Source: Bacteroidota bacterium
Lineage (GTDB): Bacteria; Bacteroidota; Bacteroidia; Bacteroidales; Prolixibacteraceae
Direction of reading: 5' to 3'
DNA length: 64,000 bases
Assembly: GCA_030698405.1 (NCBI GenBank)
Contig: JAUYMU010000002.1
Span: 1 to 64,000 of the forward strand
The first letter of the stretch is position 1, and every line of letters begins with the position of its first letter. Position numbers and translations under genes: made by a program. Below, piece by piece: positions 26,268-35,833 of this stretch. A model generated the notes under the pieces. The model ran no database searches. It worked only from the letters and a program-made list of their open reading frames with translations, and was not told the origin of the DNA.

Positions 26268-26615
26268 TTAATTCTTCTTTTTTGGAGCATTTCCGAATAA
26301 CTTATTGTATTCTTCTTCAGAAATAAGATTGGCTGCATAACCATTCTTTTTAATTCCTTTGGCAATATTTTCAGGAGTATTTTTCCCTGATTTATAAACT
26401 ACCTTGATTGTATTTGAAACCAGATCAACCTTCAACGATTTCAACCCTTTTTCGAATTTTAGGTAATTTGTAAGAGTTAACTCACAGTCCATGCAATCCA
26501 TATTCGACTTAATGTAAACTGTTGATAATTCGCCTTCCTTGTTTTGGGCTATGGCTGTTGAAATAAATAACAACAAAACAAATCCTGACATAATTAACCT
26601 GACAATATTTTTCAT
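26268..26615 (-). CDS. Secreted heavy-metal-associated (HMA) domain protein
   Basis: 115 residues: signal peptide 1-23 (LLLFISTAIAQ), then an HMA domain with NMDCMDCELTLTNYL (CxxC metal site) and IAKGIKKNGYAA. It overlaps the TonB receptor gene by 4 bp (ATGA), so the two are co-expressed. It probably chaperones copper or another soft metal in the periplasm. Confidence 0.8.
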   Translation of the reverse strand: MKNIVRLIMSGFVLLLFISTAIAQNKEGELSTVYIKSNMDCMDCELTLTNYLKFEKGLKSLKVDLVSNTIKVVYKSGKNTPENIAKGIKKNGYAANLISEEEYNKLFGNAPKKKN

Positions 26616-28825
26616 AGTGTTTTTGATTTATGATTTAATGTAATTCGAATTCCTGCATAAAACTTACGGCCCATCACCGGGCCCCAGATTCGGGTTGCAT
26701 CAAAATCCGATCCAAAAGGTAGATCGGCTCCCAATACCGGGTGATCCTGCACATAGTTCAATAAATTTTCAGCCCCGGCGTAAAGGTTCCAGTAACGGAA
26801 ATATTTGGTTATCTGTGCATTCATTTGAGTAAATGCGGGGAACTCATTTGGTAAATTTGCAGGTGAACCTGCAACAACAGGCAATCGCCCTCCTCCGTTA
26901 AACTGGACCGTATAATCGAACATCCATTTTTTCAGTTGGTCGGAATAATTCATTGTAATTAAGCCCTTGTATTTGCCTGACAAAGGTTTTCGCACCAACT
27001 GATTACCGATGGTCTGTTTTACATCGTTTACACGCCATGCAGCCAAAATATCCAGTCGGGGAAACAATTCGTAATTTAATTCCAGCTGATAGCTGTTTGC
27101 GTACGATTTACCATCGAGTGGAGCGAGTAAAATAAACTCCGAAGAACTCTCACGGTCAACCACCAGCTGATTGATGAAATCTGTTCTGAAATACTCAGCA
27201 CCAATGTTTAATGAACGCTCGAACAGGTGAACTTCTTGAGTGACGCTGATGCCATAATTCCAGGCTTCTTCAAGAATCTCGCTTTTTGTAAACTTTAGAG
27301 GTCTAAAATTTGCCAGTAAGAAGCTATTTTCGGCCACAATTCGGGGAGTGCGGTAACCCTTTCCAGCTGAAACACGCATGTTTAAATGCTCATTTGGGCT
27401 GTACCTAAGGTGAAAACGTGGGGTTATAAATGTCCCGAATGTATTGTGAAAATCAGAGCGGATGCCCGCCATTGCCGTAATTTTAGTATTTGGCTTGAAT
27501 GTATATTCACTGAAAATTCCCGGAACCACTTCATTCACATTGATAATGGTTTGGTTGAGCAATTCATCGGTATGATTATAGACCATGCTGATTCCCGAAT
27601 TTAAGGTGTGAACGCCCGGCTGATCAATCGAAAATGTATGGATCAGATTTCCATACCCTGTAAATTCATCTCCGGAGTAGTTATTCAATCCATAATACGA
27701 ATTCATTTTGTGTTTGGTGAAATTGGAAATCAAAGCAATACTGTGTTGCAAACCATCAAAATCGTAACCGGCTTTTACGTATGCTTCAACCCGTTCATTG
27801 CCAACATTTACACCATAAGGATTTAATGCAGTCCGTTCCATATTTTTCCTGAAATCAGTTTGCCCTCCGGTACGGTCTTCGTTCAGGTAATGAAATCCTG
27901 AATGTATCATAAAACCCTTTCCATCAAAGTACTTCCATTGATTGAATAAATGAATCTGTTTCACTAACGGCTCATCCAGAAAACCATCTGAGTTATGGTC
28001 GATTCGGTTTTGAAAATTCTCGCCATGAACAAAAAAGGCAGTCGATGTTTTTTCTGAAAGTTTTGCCGATAAGTTTGAATTTATCTCCGACTTTCCTTCA
28101 GCAGAACCAAACAAGTTGAAATGAAAAACTTCAGCTGCATCCGGTTTTTTAAAGTTGGCATTTATTTGTCCGGTAATCGACTCATAACCATTTACAACCG
28201 AGGCCGCGCCTTTCGAAACCTGGATCGATTCGAGCCATGGGCCAGGAATATAAGTTAGGCCATAATTGGTTGCAAGCCCACGCAGATTTGGAAAATTCTC
28301 GGTCTGCAACTGCGAATAAGTACCATCAAGCCCCAATAATTTGATCTGTTTGGCGCCGGTGATTGCATCGTTGTATGAAACATCAACCGAAGGATTGGTT
28401 ACAAAACTTTCAGAAAGATTGCAACAGGCGGCTTTGTGCAACTCCGCCCCATTAATGTGTGTTGTGTGAATCGGGTTGATGCTGGAAATATATGCTCCTT
28501 TATTTTTCTGAACAACAGTAACTTCCTCAATTTCCAAATTCTTTTCCAGTACAGCATCAATCACTTCTTCCCCACCCCATTTAACGGTATCTGTTTTGAA
28601 ACCAACAAAACTGAATACCAGCAAATTGTTATCCTGAATGGATTGGATACTGTACTCGCCATGCATGTTGGCAATTGTTCCAAAATTGGTACCGGCCCAA
28701 TAAATATTGGCACCGGGCAAAATACTCCTCACACTGTTTTCAAGTCCCAAAACTCTCCCTTTAATTGGATTTGGGTAACCATATACAGATGAGAATATTA
28801 AAAGTAAAACAAGAACTCTTTTCAT
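26612..28825 (-). CDS. TonB-dependent receptor, probably for metal or metallophore
   Basis: 737 residues. Signal peptide (about 1-17), a carboxypeptidase-like regulatory domain (PIKGRVLGLENSV to FVGFKTDTV), a plug with LGLDGTYSQLQTENFPNLRG, and a beta-barrel ending RKFYAGIRITLNH. A vicinal Cys pair (LHKAACCNLSESF) near residue 140 is typical of receptors encoded beside HMA proteins. Order on the strand is HYC_CC_PP protein, receptor, HMA protein, all tightly spaced, which suggests outer-membrane transport of copper or a similar metal. No SusD partner. Confidence 0.85.
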   Translation of the reverse strand: MKRVLVLLLIFSSVYGYPNPIKGRVLGLENSVRSILPGANIYWAGTNFGTIANMHGEYSIQSIQDNNLLVFSFVGFKTDTVKWGGEEVIDAVLEKNLEIEEVTVVQKNKGAYISSINPIHTTHINGAELHKAACCNLSESFVTNPSVDVSYNDAITGAKQIKLLGLDGTYSQLQTENFPNLRGLATNYGLTYIPGPWLESIQVSKGAASVVNGYESITGQINANFKKPDAAEVFHFNLFGSAEGKSEINSNLSAKLSEKTSTAFFVHGENFQNRIDHNSDGFLDEPLVKQIHLFNQWKYFDGKGFMIHSGFHYLNEDRTGGQTDFRKNMERTALNPYGVNVGNERVEAYVKAGYDFDGLQHSIALISNFTKHKMNSYYGLNNYSGDEFTGYGNLIHTFSIDQPGVHTLNSGISMVYNHTDELLNQTIINVNEVVPGIFSEYTFKPNTKITAMAGIRSDFHNTFGTFITPRFHLRYSPNEHLNMRVSAGKGYRTPRIVAENSFLLANFRPLKFTKSEILEEAWNYGISVTQEVHLFERSLNIGAEYFRTDFINQLVVDRESSSEFILLAPLDGKSYANSYQLELNYELFPRLDILAAWRVNDVKQTIGNQLVRKPLSGKYKGLITMNYSDQLKKWMFDYTVQFNGGGRLPVVAGSPANLPNEFPAFTQMNAQITKYFRYWNLYAGAENLLNYVQDHPVLGADLPFGSDFDATRIWGPVMGRKFYAGIRITLNHKSKTL

Positions 28826-28882
28826 TTCAATAGTATTGAAATATTTATAATCTGATTGTAAACAAAAACTGTTAAAACCGGA

Positions 28883-29353
28883 TTATGTGAGCGGAGCTAT
28901 CTTGCTTTGATGTATGAAGTAAATCAAGTCGCGACCAACCTTTTTATTATTGGGTGGCGTGTAATAAGTGAAGTGAGCAACAGATCTATCCGGAAGTATT
29001 TCCTCAACCGTTTCAATAACAGCAACATTCAGCAGACTGATAATTTTTGCAATCGGATATTCAAAATTCGAACCTTCGTCGAAATGTTCCGTTAATTTCA
29101 GGTAAGAAACAACTGGTGATTCACATCCACAGGAATGATTTATAGTTTCCAGCTGATTGTCATTGCAATTTGATTCAGTCGAACAGCAATCGTCTTCGGT
29201 AATTGTATCGCTGCATGAATCAGCGGCAACAAACAATGAAACACTGGTACTTCCCAAACATTCACAATGTGTTTGAAAAAGCATTACTCCGATTGATAGA
29301 AACAGATACAAAACCGAAAATACAAGCACCAATATTTTATTGATAGTTTTCAC
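28883..29353 (-). CDS. HYC_CC_PP-family protein
   Basis: 156 residues. N-terminal membrane anchor or signal (LVLVFSVLYLFLSIGVML), then FQTHCEC, a Cys pair (EDDCCSTES), further cysteines in SCGCES and the C-terminal YYTPPNNKKVGRDLIYFIHQSKIA. These are the HYC, CC and PP positions that name the family. It is encoded directly before the TonB receptor/HMA pair and probably binds metal in the envelope. Confidence 0.75.
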   Translation of the reverse strand: MKTINKILVLVFSVLYLFLSIGVMLFQTHCECLGSTSVSLFVAADSCSDTITEDDCCSTESNCNDNQLETINHSCGCESPVVSYLKLTEHFDEGSNFEYPIAKIISLLNVAVIETVEEILPDRSVAHFTYYTPPNNKKVGRDLIYFIHQSKIAPLT

Positions 29354-29475
29354 ACCATAAAAGTAAGGCTCTATTTTGAATTATAATGTGTGTTTAAAAA
29401 TATTAACAAACAGAAACCCCAAAATGATTGCTCAATCCGGGGTTTATATTTTATAAAATTTGCTTTTCCTGATTG

Positions 29476-29862
29476 CTATTTTACCGCTATTGTTTCAATT
29501 TCGATCAGTACGCCCATCGGAAGATCTTTTACCGCAAAAGCGGCTCGTGCCGGGGCATTTTCAGGATAATACTTCGAGTAAACTTCGTTCATCGCTTTGA
29601 AATTGGCCATATCGCTTAACAGACAAGTTGATTTTACAACATCACCGTAACGGTAACCGGCTGCCTCTAAAATAGCGCCAATATTCATTAAAACCTGTTC
29701 TGTTTGCTCCTGAATTCCACCTTCTACAATTTTCATGGTTTCAGGAACGATTGGAATCTGCCCTGAAACATAAAGTGTTCCACCCGCTTCAACAGCCTGA
29801 CTGTATGGTCCGATAGCTGCTGGAGCTTTTGATGTTTGAATTATTCGTTTCATATCTGTCAT
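29476..29862 (-). CDS. ridA: RidA-family enamine/imine deaminase
   Basis: About 128 residues (start ATG at 29862 overlaps the trxB stop as TGATG; ATG at 29853 is also possible). Conserved IQTSKAPAAIGPYSQAV, LYVSGQIPI, and NAPARAAFAVKDLPMGVLIEIE with the catalytic Arg. RidA hydrolyses reactive 2-aminoacrylate-type imines from PLP enzymes. It is co-transcribed downstream of trxB. Confidence 0.92.
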   Translation of the reverse strand: MTDMKRIIQTSKAPAAIGPYSQAVEAGGTLYVSGQIPIVPETMKIVEGGIQEQTEQVLMNIGAILEAAGYRYGDVVKSTCLLSDMANFKAMNEVYSKYYPENAPARAAFAVKDLPMGVLIEIETIAVK

Positions 29863-30857
29863 CAATGTTTTTCCGATAAATATCTTTCAGCATCAATGGC
29901 CGCCATACAACCTGTGCCTGCTGCGGTAACTGCCTGACGGTATATTGAATCCTGAACATCTCCACATGCAAAAACACCGGGGACATTGGTTTTCGAACTT
30001 CCGGGAATGGTTTTAATGTAACCGACTTCGTCTGTATCAAGGAAATCTTTTACAAAATCGGAGTTGGGTTTGTGACCAATTGCCAGGAAAAATCCGTCAA
30101 TTTTAATGTTGACGATTTCTTCTTCCGGAGTACCCTTCTTTTTCCATAGTACAGCGCCTTCCACTACCCCATCGCCTGTTAAACCTTTGGTCTGGTGTTC
30201 CCACAACACTTCAATGTTCTTTATTTTTAATACGCGTTCCTGCATTACTTTCGATGCGCGCAATTCATTTCTTCTGACGATCAGGTAAACCTTGTTGACA
30301 ATGCCCGACAGATAGATTGCTTCTTCGGCAGCAGTGTCGCCACCGCCTACTACGGCAACATCTTTTCCACGATAAAAGAACCCGTCGCAGGTTGCACAGG
30401 CAGAAACGCCGCCGCCGGCATATTTTTTCTCATCGTCGATACCAAGATATTTGGCGGTAGCACCTGTTGCTAAGATTACTGTTTCAGCTTCGATCAGCTT
30501 TTTTTCGTCAATCCATACTTTGTGAACAGATCCGGAAAAATCGACTTTGGTGGCATAGCCGGAACGAATATCTGTACCAAAACGCTGAGCCTGCGCTTTC
30601 AATTCTTCCATCATTACCGGACCGGTAACTCCTTCAGGATAACCAGGAAAGTTTTCCACTTCGGTTGTGGTTGTCAATTGTCCACCTGGCTCAAGACCTT
30701 CGTACATTACCGGACTAAGATTGGCACGCGCAGCATAAATTGCTGCAGTATATCCGGCTGGACCCGAACCGATTATCAAACATCTTACTTTTTCAATATC
30801 GGTAATCTGTTCTGGTTTATTACTTTTATTATCGTCAAGATTCATTGCTTTAAACAT
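29862..30857 (-). CDS. trxB: Thioredoxin-disulfide reductase
   Basis: 331 residues. FAD-binding GSGPAG at 30-35, redox CATC at 154-157 (ACATCDGFFYRGK), NADPH GGGDTA at 171-176, and C-terminal FACGDVQD. It regenerates reduced thioredoxin, which arsenate reductase and the ArsE/ArsF-type proteins earlier in the window would need. Met5 is an alternative start. It forms a pair with ridA. Confidence 0.95.
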   Translation of the reverse strand: MFKAMNLDDNKSNKPEQITDIEKVRCLIIGSGPAGYTAAIYAARANLSPVMYEGLEPGGQLTTTTEVENFPGYPEGVTGPVMMEELKAQAQRFGTDIRSGYATKVDFSGSVHKVWIDEKKLIEAETVILATGATAKYLGIDDEKKYAGGGVSACATCDGFFYRGKDVAVVGGGDTAAEEAIYLSGIVNKVYLIVRRNELRASKVMQERVLKIKNIEVLWEHQTKGLTGDGVVEGAVLWKKKGTPEEEIVNIKIDGFFLAIGHKPNSDFVKDFLDTDEVGYIKTIPGSSKTNVPGVFACGDVQDSIYRQAVTAAGTGCMAAIDAERYLSEKH

Positions 30858-31186
30858 GTTTTTGTTTTAAAAAATTTGTGCATCAAAGTTAAAAAACATG
30901 AATGAACGTGCAACATTAACAATATCAATAATAATGATCCCGTTATAGACAAAACCAAAAGTAATACACAACAAAAATGTTGATTGCATAGGCTTATTAT
31001 GAAAATATTAATTGATCAACACAAATAAATGAAATACAAAATTGTCTGAATATAAAAACGATACAAAAAATACATATTGTATTAACTACTAGAAGTATAT
31101 AAGTGATATTTTATGAATCTTTAACATGAAAAAAGAAACATTTATCATGTTTTCAAAGTAAAAAAGTTTGAGTAAAAATCTTTATC
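30858..31186. other. AT-rich intergenic region, no gene seen
   Basis: About 330 bp between trxB (leaving) and an 83-residue ORF. Very AT-rich; would hold both promoters. No ORF, RNA motif or long inverted repeat recognised. Confidence 0.5.
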
Positions 31187-31438
31187 ATGAGAAAAAGAGA
31201 CAGGTTAATTAGCATCAGGAAACAATCAAGTGAAAGGATTCCAAAGGAAAATTTATGGTTCATCAATGAAGAGACTCAATTTAATCAATCTCCGGTTCAT
31301 TCAAATAAAATTGGGAAAGATGATCGATTTGGAGGAATCAGAGAAGATTACGATCCGTTTATGACAAAGACTTCCGAAAAAAATAGATTGAGTAAGGAAT
31401 GCCTGTTCGTTGTTGATTGGCAATTGACTGATGCTTAA
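31187..31438 (+). CDS. Hypothetical 83-residue protein
   Basis: Basic, hydrophilic protein (RKRDRLISIRKQSSERIPKEN) with a more acidic middle (DDRFGGIREDYDPFMTK). No cysteines except one near the C-terminus, no membrane segment, no recognised domain. It lies upstream of the GT4 gene on the same strand with a 130-bp gap. Could be a small cytosolic regulator or non-functional. Confidence 0.4.
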   Translation: MRKRDRLISIRKQSSERIPKENLWFINEETQFNQSPVHSNKIGKDDRFGGIREDYDPFMTKTSEKNRLSKECLFVVDWQLTDA

Positions 31439-31569
31439 AATTTAACATGGTTACTGATTTTGGGCATCGCAAAAACAACTATTTATTCACATAAATGTGA
31501 TAATTGCTTCATGCAACCAACTTGTCGTGGGAAGGAGAAATTTGATTATCCACCAAAATTTACCTGAAC

Positions 31570-32877
31570 ATGAATGTACTGATGCTAGGTTGGGAATTTC
31601 CGCCCAATATTTCAGGAGGTTTAGGTACCGCCTGCGAGGGAATTGTTAAAGGCCTCTCAGCCTATAACGATATACATGTACTTTTTGTGGTTCCGAAATC
31701 CTCCGGAAACGAAAGCACCCCCAACTTCAAATTAATTGATGCAGAAAAGGTTGCAAAAACTGGCAAGGTAATATTCACGGAACATCTTTCTCACGAATTC
31801 ACAACGATAGAAATACCTTCGGGATTACTTCCGTATGATAGCCCTGAAGATTTCAGTAAACTGAAACATTTCTCAAATGAAATTACAGCATCTAATGTTG
31901 AGATAGAACAATCCGGATCAACTGCACAAACCCGGGAATTTCATTTTACCGGCAAATATGGCCCCAACCTTTTTGAAGAGATCGACAATTACGCTGCAAT
32001 AGCCAGGCTGATTGCAGAGAATAGTCAATTTGAACTTATTCATGTTCACGATTGGCTGACTTTTCCGGCTGGCATCGCAGCAAAGCAGGTTTCGTGCAAA
32101 CCACTTGTGGCACATGTACATTCAACCGATTTCGACCGAAGCGGCGGAAAAGTTAACCCTTCTATTTATGCCGTTGAAAAGCAGGGATTTGAACAAGCCG
32201 ATAAAATCATTGCAGTTAGTAACCGGATAAAAAAGAGACTTGTTGCAGATTATGGCATTTCAGCAGAAAAAATCACCACGGTATATAATGCCATCAGCCC
32301 AAAATCCGGCAAAGATAATCCGAAGGTGGCTAACAAATTTAGTGATAAAGTAGTCACTTTTTTGGGGCGGATAACCATACAAAAAGGGCCGGAATACTTT
32401 GTGGAAGTGGCTAAATTGGTACTTCAGCGAATGAAAAATGTTCGTTTTGTAATGGCTGGAAACGGCGAACTGATGTCAAAAATGGTGGATTTAAGTGCCA
32501 GATATGGCATAAGCAATAAGTTTCACTTTACAGGATTCCTGAAAGGAAATGAAATAAAAGAGATGCTTGATATGAGCGACGTATTCATTATGCCATCTGT
32601 TTCAGAGCCGTTTGGCATAGTTCCTTTAGAAGCCATGCAAGCGAAAGTACCTGTAATCATATCCTTTCAATCGGGAGTGTCCGAGTTAATCAGGAATGTA
32701 ATTAAAACTGATTTTTGGGATATTAATGCAATGGCCGATGCCATTCACGCAATCATCAGCCACAATCCGCTTTCAAAAGTACTTGCCGATGAAGGAAACC
32801 GGGAAGTAAACCAATTAAACTGGGAAAATTCAGCCGGGGATATCAGAAATATTTATTTGAATACTGTTTCTGTTTAA
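31570..32877 (+). CDS. Glycosyltransferase family 4 (glycogen synthase-like)
   Basis: 435 residues, GT-B fold. N-terminal MLGWEFPPNISGGLGTACEGI is the glycogen-synthase-like donor loop; HVHDWLTFPAGIAAKQ follows. The C-terminal half has VVTFLGRITIQKGPEYFVEVAK, GNGELMS and EPFGIVPLEAMQAKVPVI (EX7E). Bacteroidetes usually carry this enzyme beside a GH57 protein and a debranching enzyme for alpha-glucan metabolism; the GH57 partner is next door (17 bp gap), the debranching enzyme is not. Confidence 0.85.
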   Translation: MNVLMLGWEFPPNISGGLGTACEGIVKGLSAYNDIHVLFVVPKSSGNESTPNFKLIDAEKVAKTGKVIFTEHLSHEFTTIEIPSGLLPYDSPEDFSKLKHFSNEITASNVEIEQSGSTAQTREFHFTGKYGPNLFEEIDNYAAIARLIAENSQFELIHVHDWLTFPAGIAAKQVSCKPLVAHVHSTDFDRSGGKVNPSIYAVEKQGFEQADKIIAVSNRIKKRLVADYGISAEKITTVYNAISPKSGKDNPKVANKFSDKVVTFLGRITIQKGPEYFVEVAKLVLQRMKNVRFVMAGNGELMSKMVDLSARYGISNKFHFTGFLKGNEIKEMLDMSDVFIMPSVSEPFGIVPLEAMQAKVPVIISFQSGVSELIRNVIKTDFWDINAMADAIHAIISHNPLSKVLADEGNREVNQLNWENSAGDIRNIYLNTVSV

Positions 32878-32894
32878 CTGTAAAAATTACCGAT

Positions 32895-34175
32895 ATGAAA
32901 AGTATTTCACTTTGCTTTCAGATCCACCACCCGTTTCATTTTCAGACATTCCGATTTTTAGATATTGGAACTAAAAAATCATATTACGACGATCTTCGAA
33001 TTGAAAGGGAAATCAATGAAGCTGCAACGAATTTCTATTTGCCTGCAAACGAATTTCTATTAAAGCTCATCAATAAACATAAAGGAAAGTTAAAGTTGGC
33101 CTTTTACATTTCAGGAACTGCTATCGACCAGTTTCTAATGTACGAACCCGAAGTGTTGACAAGTTTCAGGCAATTGGCTGATACCGGGCAGGTGGAATTT
33201 TTGGGAGGTACTTCATCACATTCGCTGATATCACTAACCAACCAGAAAGATGAATTGGTAAATCAGTTAAAAGATCACCAATCGAGAATAGCATATCTGT
33301 TTGGAAAGAAACCTGCGGTATTTGTTAACTCCGACCTGATTTATTCCGACCTCATTGGAAATGATGTAGCCGATTCGGGCTATCAGGCAATGATAACAAA
33401 CGGATCGAGAAAAGCACTGATCTGGCGAAGCTCCAATTATGTTTATTCAAATTTCATCCAGCCAAAGATGCATGTTTATTTCCGTAATGAAATGATTAGC
33501 GATGAGCTCACCGGCATTCTCAACAGCCTTAATTCGGATGTGCAGGATATCAATGCGAATAACTTTACATCGCTATTAAAAAACCTGAACCCTATTGAGC
33601 CACTTTTAAATATTTATATCGATTACAAGGCTTTGGGTGGCTTTGGAATAGAGAAGAAAGAAAAATTTGTTCAGTCATTTGTTTCTCAAATAGGCCGAAT
33701 GCCCAAAGTAAGTTTTGTGTTACCATCGGAAATAGCCGAAATCTTTGGACCCGTTGCCGAAATTAATTCAAACGAACCTATTTGTTGGCTAAATAACTTT
33801 AATTCATACTATTACCCCGGAAATGAACTTCAAATCGAAGCCATTAAACAGCTTTATCTGTTAAATGAAATGGTTGTCAATATTGATGACATAAACCTAC
33901 AAAAGGACTGGCAATACCTGCAAACAAGCGATCATATTCATTTGATGGATGATCAGCATCCGGCCTATTTCAGTAACAATATTTCTAACTGCATTTATAA
34001 ATCAAAATACGACGCCTTTATCAATTTCATGAATATTCTGGATGATTTCAGATTAAAAATTCTGGAAGAGGCAAAGTCAAAAGAGAAAAAGGCAGCCAGT
34101 TCGCCGAGAAAAGGGAAAAGCAGAAAACAAAATAATCCACAACATTTGTCAAATAAGTTACACACCGGTGAGTAA
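32895..34175 (+). CDS. GH57-family protein, catalytic residues altered
   Basis: 426 residues of the GH57 alpha-amylase-like fold: LCFQIHHPFHFQ at the N-terminus (usual HQPxR motif modified), LADTGQVEFLGGTSSHSL near 95-111, VFVNSDLIYSDLIG near 143-154 and IYIDYKALGGFG near 240-251. In active relatives the third motif reads NTELIY with the catalytic Glu; here it is Asp147. The fourth motif keeps Asp243 but has lost the surrounding glutamates. Activity is therefore doubtful, and the protein may bind alpha-glucan. A Lys/Ser-rich C-terminal tail is added. Confidence 0.8.
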   Translation: MKSISLCFQIHHPFHFQTFRFLDIGTKKSYYDDLRIEREINEAATNFYLPANEFLLKLINKHKGKLKLAFYISGTAIDQFLMYEPEVLTSFRQLADTGQVEFLGGTSSHSLISLTNQKDELVNQLKDHQSRIAYLFGKKPAVFVNSDLIYSDLIGNDVADSGYQAMITNGSRKALIWRSSNYVYSNFIQPKMHVYFRNEMISDELTGILNSLNSDVQDINANNFTSLLKNLNPIEPLLNIYIDYKALGGFGIEKKEKFVQSFVSQIGRMPKVSFVLPSEIAEIFGPVAEINSNEPICWLNNFNSYYYPGNELQIEAIKQLYLLNEMVVNIDDINLQKDWQYLQTSDHIHLMDDQHPAYFSNNISNCIYKSKYDAFINFMNILDDFRLKILEEAKSKEKKAASSPRKGKSRKQNNPQHLSNKLHTGE

Positions 34176-34190
34176 AAAGCAAAGGTTTTC

Positions 34191-34221
34191 TTTGCATAAG
34201 TTAAGAAGATGGCTATTTTTG
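34191..34221 (+). promoter_or_regulatory. Promoter of tRNA-Pro
   Basis: TTTG at 34191-34194 and TATTTTTG (TAnnTTTG) at 34214-34221, 15 nt before the tRNA; spacing is slightly long but acceptable. Confidence 0.5.
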
Positions 34222-34235
34222 CACGCACAAAAGTT

Positions 34236-34309
34236 CGGGGTGTAGCGCAGCCTGGTAGCGTATCCGTCTGGGGGGCGGGGGGTCGCAAGTTCAAATCTTG
34301 TCACCCCGA
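34236..34309 (+). tRNA. tRNA-Pro (anticodon GGG)
   Basis: Acceptor CGGGGTG pairs with CACCCCG (34302-34308); D arm GCGC/GCGT; anticodon stem TCCGT/GCGGG with loop CTGGGGG (anticodon GGG); T arm GCAAG/CTTGT with loop TTCAAAT; discriminator A. CCA is not encoded. It is followed by an integrase gene 290 bp away, so its 3' end is the likely integration site of the island. Confidence 0.95.
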
Positions 34310-34334
34310 CAAAATGGGATTCCAAACCCAATCA

Positions 34335-34376
34335 AAAAGCCACAAATCATTGATTTTGTGGCTTTTGTGTTTTTTA
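34335..34376 (+). terminator. Terminator after tRNA-Pro
   Basis: AAAAGCCACAAA (34335-34346) pairs with TTTGTGGCTTTT (34355-34366), followed by GTGTTTTTT. Confidence 0.85.
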
Positions 34377-34512
34377 TCATATCGAAATAAACCAATATAA
34401 ATCAGTTGGTATGTGAACTATCCGGTGACCTTTTTTAATTTTTATATTTGGTTCACGAATGTCGATGTAACTATATGCAATACAGTATTTTACAGACATT
34501 TTGTTTGATCAA

Positions 34513-34540
34513 TTTTGACTCGTTTTGACTCATTTTGAGA
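34513..34540. repeat. Triple TTTTGACT direct repeat upstream of integrase
   Basis: TTTTGACTCG, TTTTGACTCA and TTTTGAGATC follow one another at 10-bp steps, 60-90 bp before the integrase start. Repeats on one face of the helix fit integrase arm-site or regulator binding, or an att core. A related TTTGACTCGTT occurs near 39200. Confidence 0.4.
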
Positions 34541-34600
34541 TCAAATCAATTCAAAATAGGTGAACCTTTTTAGAGTATAAAAATTTTAAATTAAATCATC

Positions 34601-35833
34601 ATGAAAAAAGTAACATTAGAAATTCATTTTGTGCTTCGTACGAACAAGATTATGAATGGATTAGCACCAATTTATGCACGTATTACTGTAAATTCAAAAC
34701 GATGCGAAGTCTCAATTAAGCGAAAAATTTCTATCGATAGTTGGAACTCCGGGAAAGGGATGGCTAAACCTTCAACAAATGAGAATAAGCAATTAAACTC
34801 TTACCTGGAACAAATTCGAAAGATGGTGGTCGAATCTTACCAGGACCTTGTGCTGAGCAAGCAAGTCATCACAACGGAAGCTATAAAAAATAAGTTTCTG
34901 GGTCTGGATATTTCTGATATGACCCTATGTAAACTGATCGATTATCACAATACAAACGGTAAAGAATCCCTAAGGTGGGGAACGCTAAAAAACTATTTTA
35001 CAACTCAGAAATATATAATACTTTTCCTCAAAGAAAAGTACAAGACTTCCGATATTTATCTTAAAAGTCTGAATTACAAATTTTTGGTTGATTTTGAATA
35101 TTTTCTTAGAAAACATTCACCTGTTGACCATCAGCGGCCTATGGAGAACAATACTGTAATGAAACACATTGAACGTCTTAGAAAGATGATCAAATTGGCT
35201 ATAAGATATGAATGGCTGGAAAAGGATCCATTCATCGCTTTCAAACAAAAGTTTCATCGATTTGAAAGAGGTTACCTTTCTGAAGGAGAACTAAAAATTA
35301 TTGAAGAAAAAGAATTCTCGATTGCCCGACTACAGCATGTTAAAGATCTATTTATCTTTAGCTGCTACACCGGATTATCTTACATTGATCTGATACATTT
35401 ATCACCAGAAAACATCCAAATTGGTATTGATAAGAAGTTTTGGTTATTTACAAGCAGGGAAAAAACTGACAATCCAGTTAGAATTCCCATTCTGCCAGTT
35501 GCAATGGATATTATCAGTAAATACAAAACTGATCCGAAAGCATTAGTTTATAATCGACTTTTTCCTCCTATCTCAAACCAAAAACTAAACAGCTATTTAA
35601 AAGAAATTGCAGATATATGCCAAATCACCAAAAATTTTACTTTTCATTTAGCCCGACATACTTTTGCTACAACCGTAACTCTAACGAATGGTGTTCCGAT
35701 TGAGTCAGTAAGCAAGATGCTTGGTCATTCAAAAATATCGACAACTCAAATCTATGCAAAAGTAGTTGAGAAGAAACTTGGCGAGGATATGGAGAAATTA
35801 AAGGAAAGATTGAACGAAAAACGAGTGGTTTAA
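34601..35833 (+). CDS. Tyrosine recombinase (IntDOT-like integrase)
   Basis: 410 residues. Residues 1-100 form an arm-binding domain (EIHFVLRTNKIMNGLAPIYARI), 110-210 a SAM-like core-binding domain, 220-400 the catalytic domain. TFHLARHTFAT gives the HxxR box and TTQIYAKV the nucleophilic Tyr. The first catalytic Arg position reads TGLSYIDLIHL with Ser, the substitution also known from IntDOT of the Bacteroides conjugative transposon. Placed just downstream of tRNA-Pro, it is the probable integrase of the right-hand island. Confidence 0.93.
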   Translation: MKKVTLEIHFVLRTNKIMNGLAPIYARITVNSKRCEVSIKRKISIDSWNSGKGMAKPSTNENKQLNSYLEQIRKMVVESYQDLVLSKQVITTEAIKNKFLGLDISDMTLCKLIDYHNTNGKESLRWGTLKNYFTTQKYIILFLKEKYKTSDIYLKSLNYKFLVDFEYFLRKHSPVDHQRPMENNTVMKHIERLRKMIKLAIRYEWLEKDPFIAFKQKFHRFERGYLSEGELKIIEEKEFSIARLQHVKDLFIFSCYTGLSYIDLIHLSPENIQIGIDKKFWLFTSREKTDNPVRIPILPVAMDIISKYKTDPKALVYNRLFPPISNQKLNSYLKEIADICQITKNFTFHLARHTFATTVTLTNGVPIESVSKMLGHSKISTTQIYAKVVEKKLGEDMEKLKERLNEKRVV

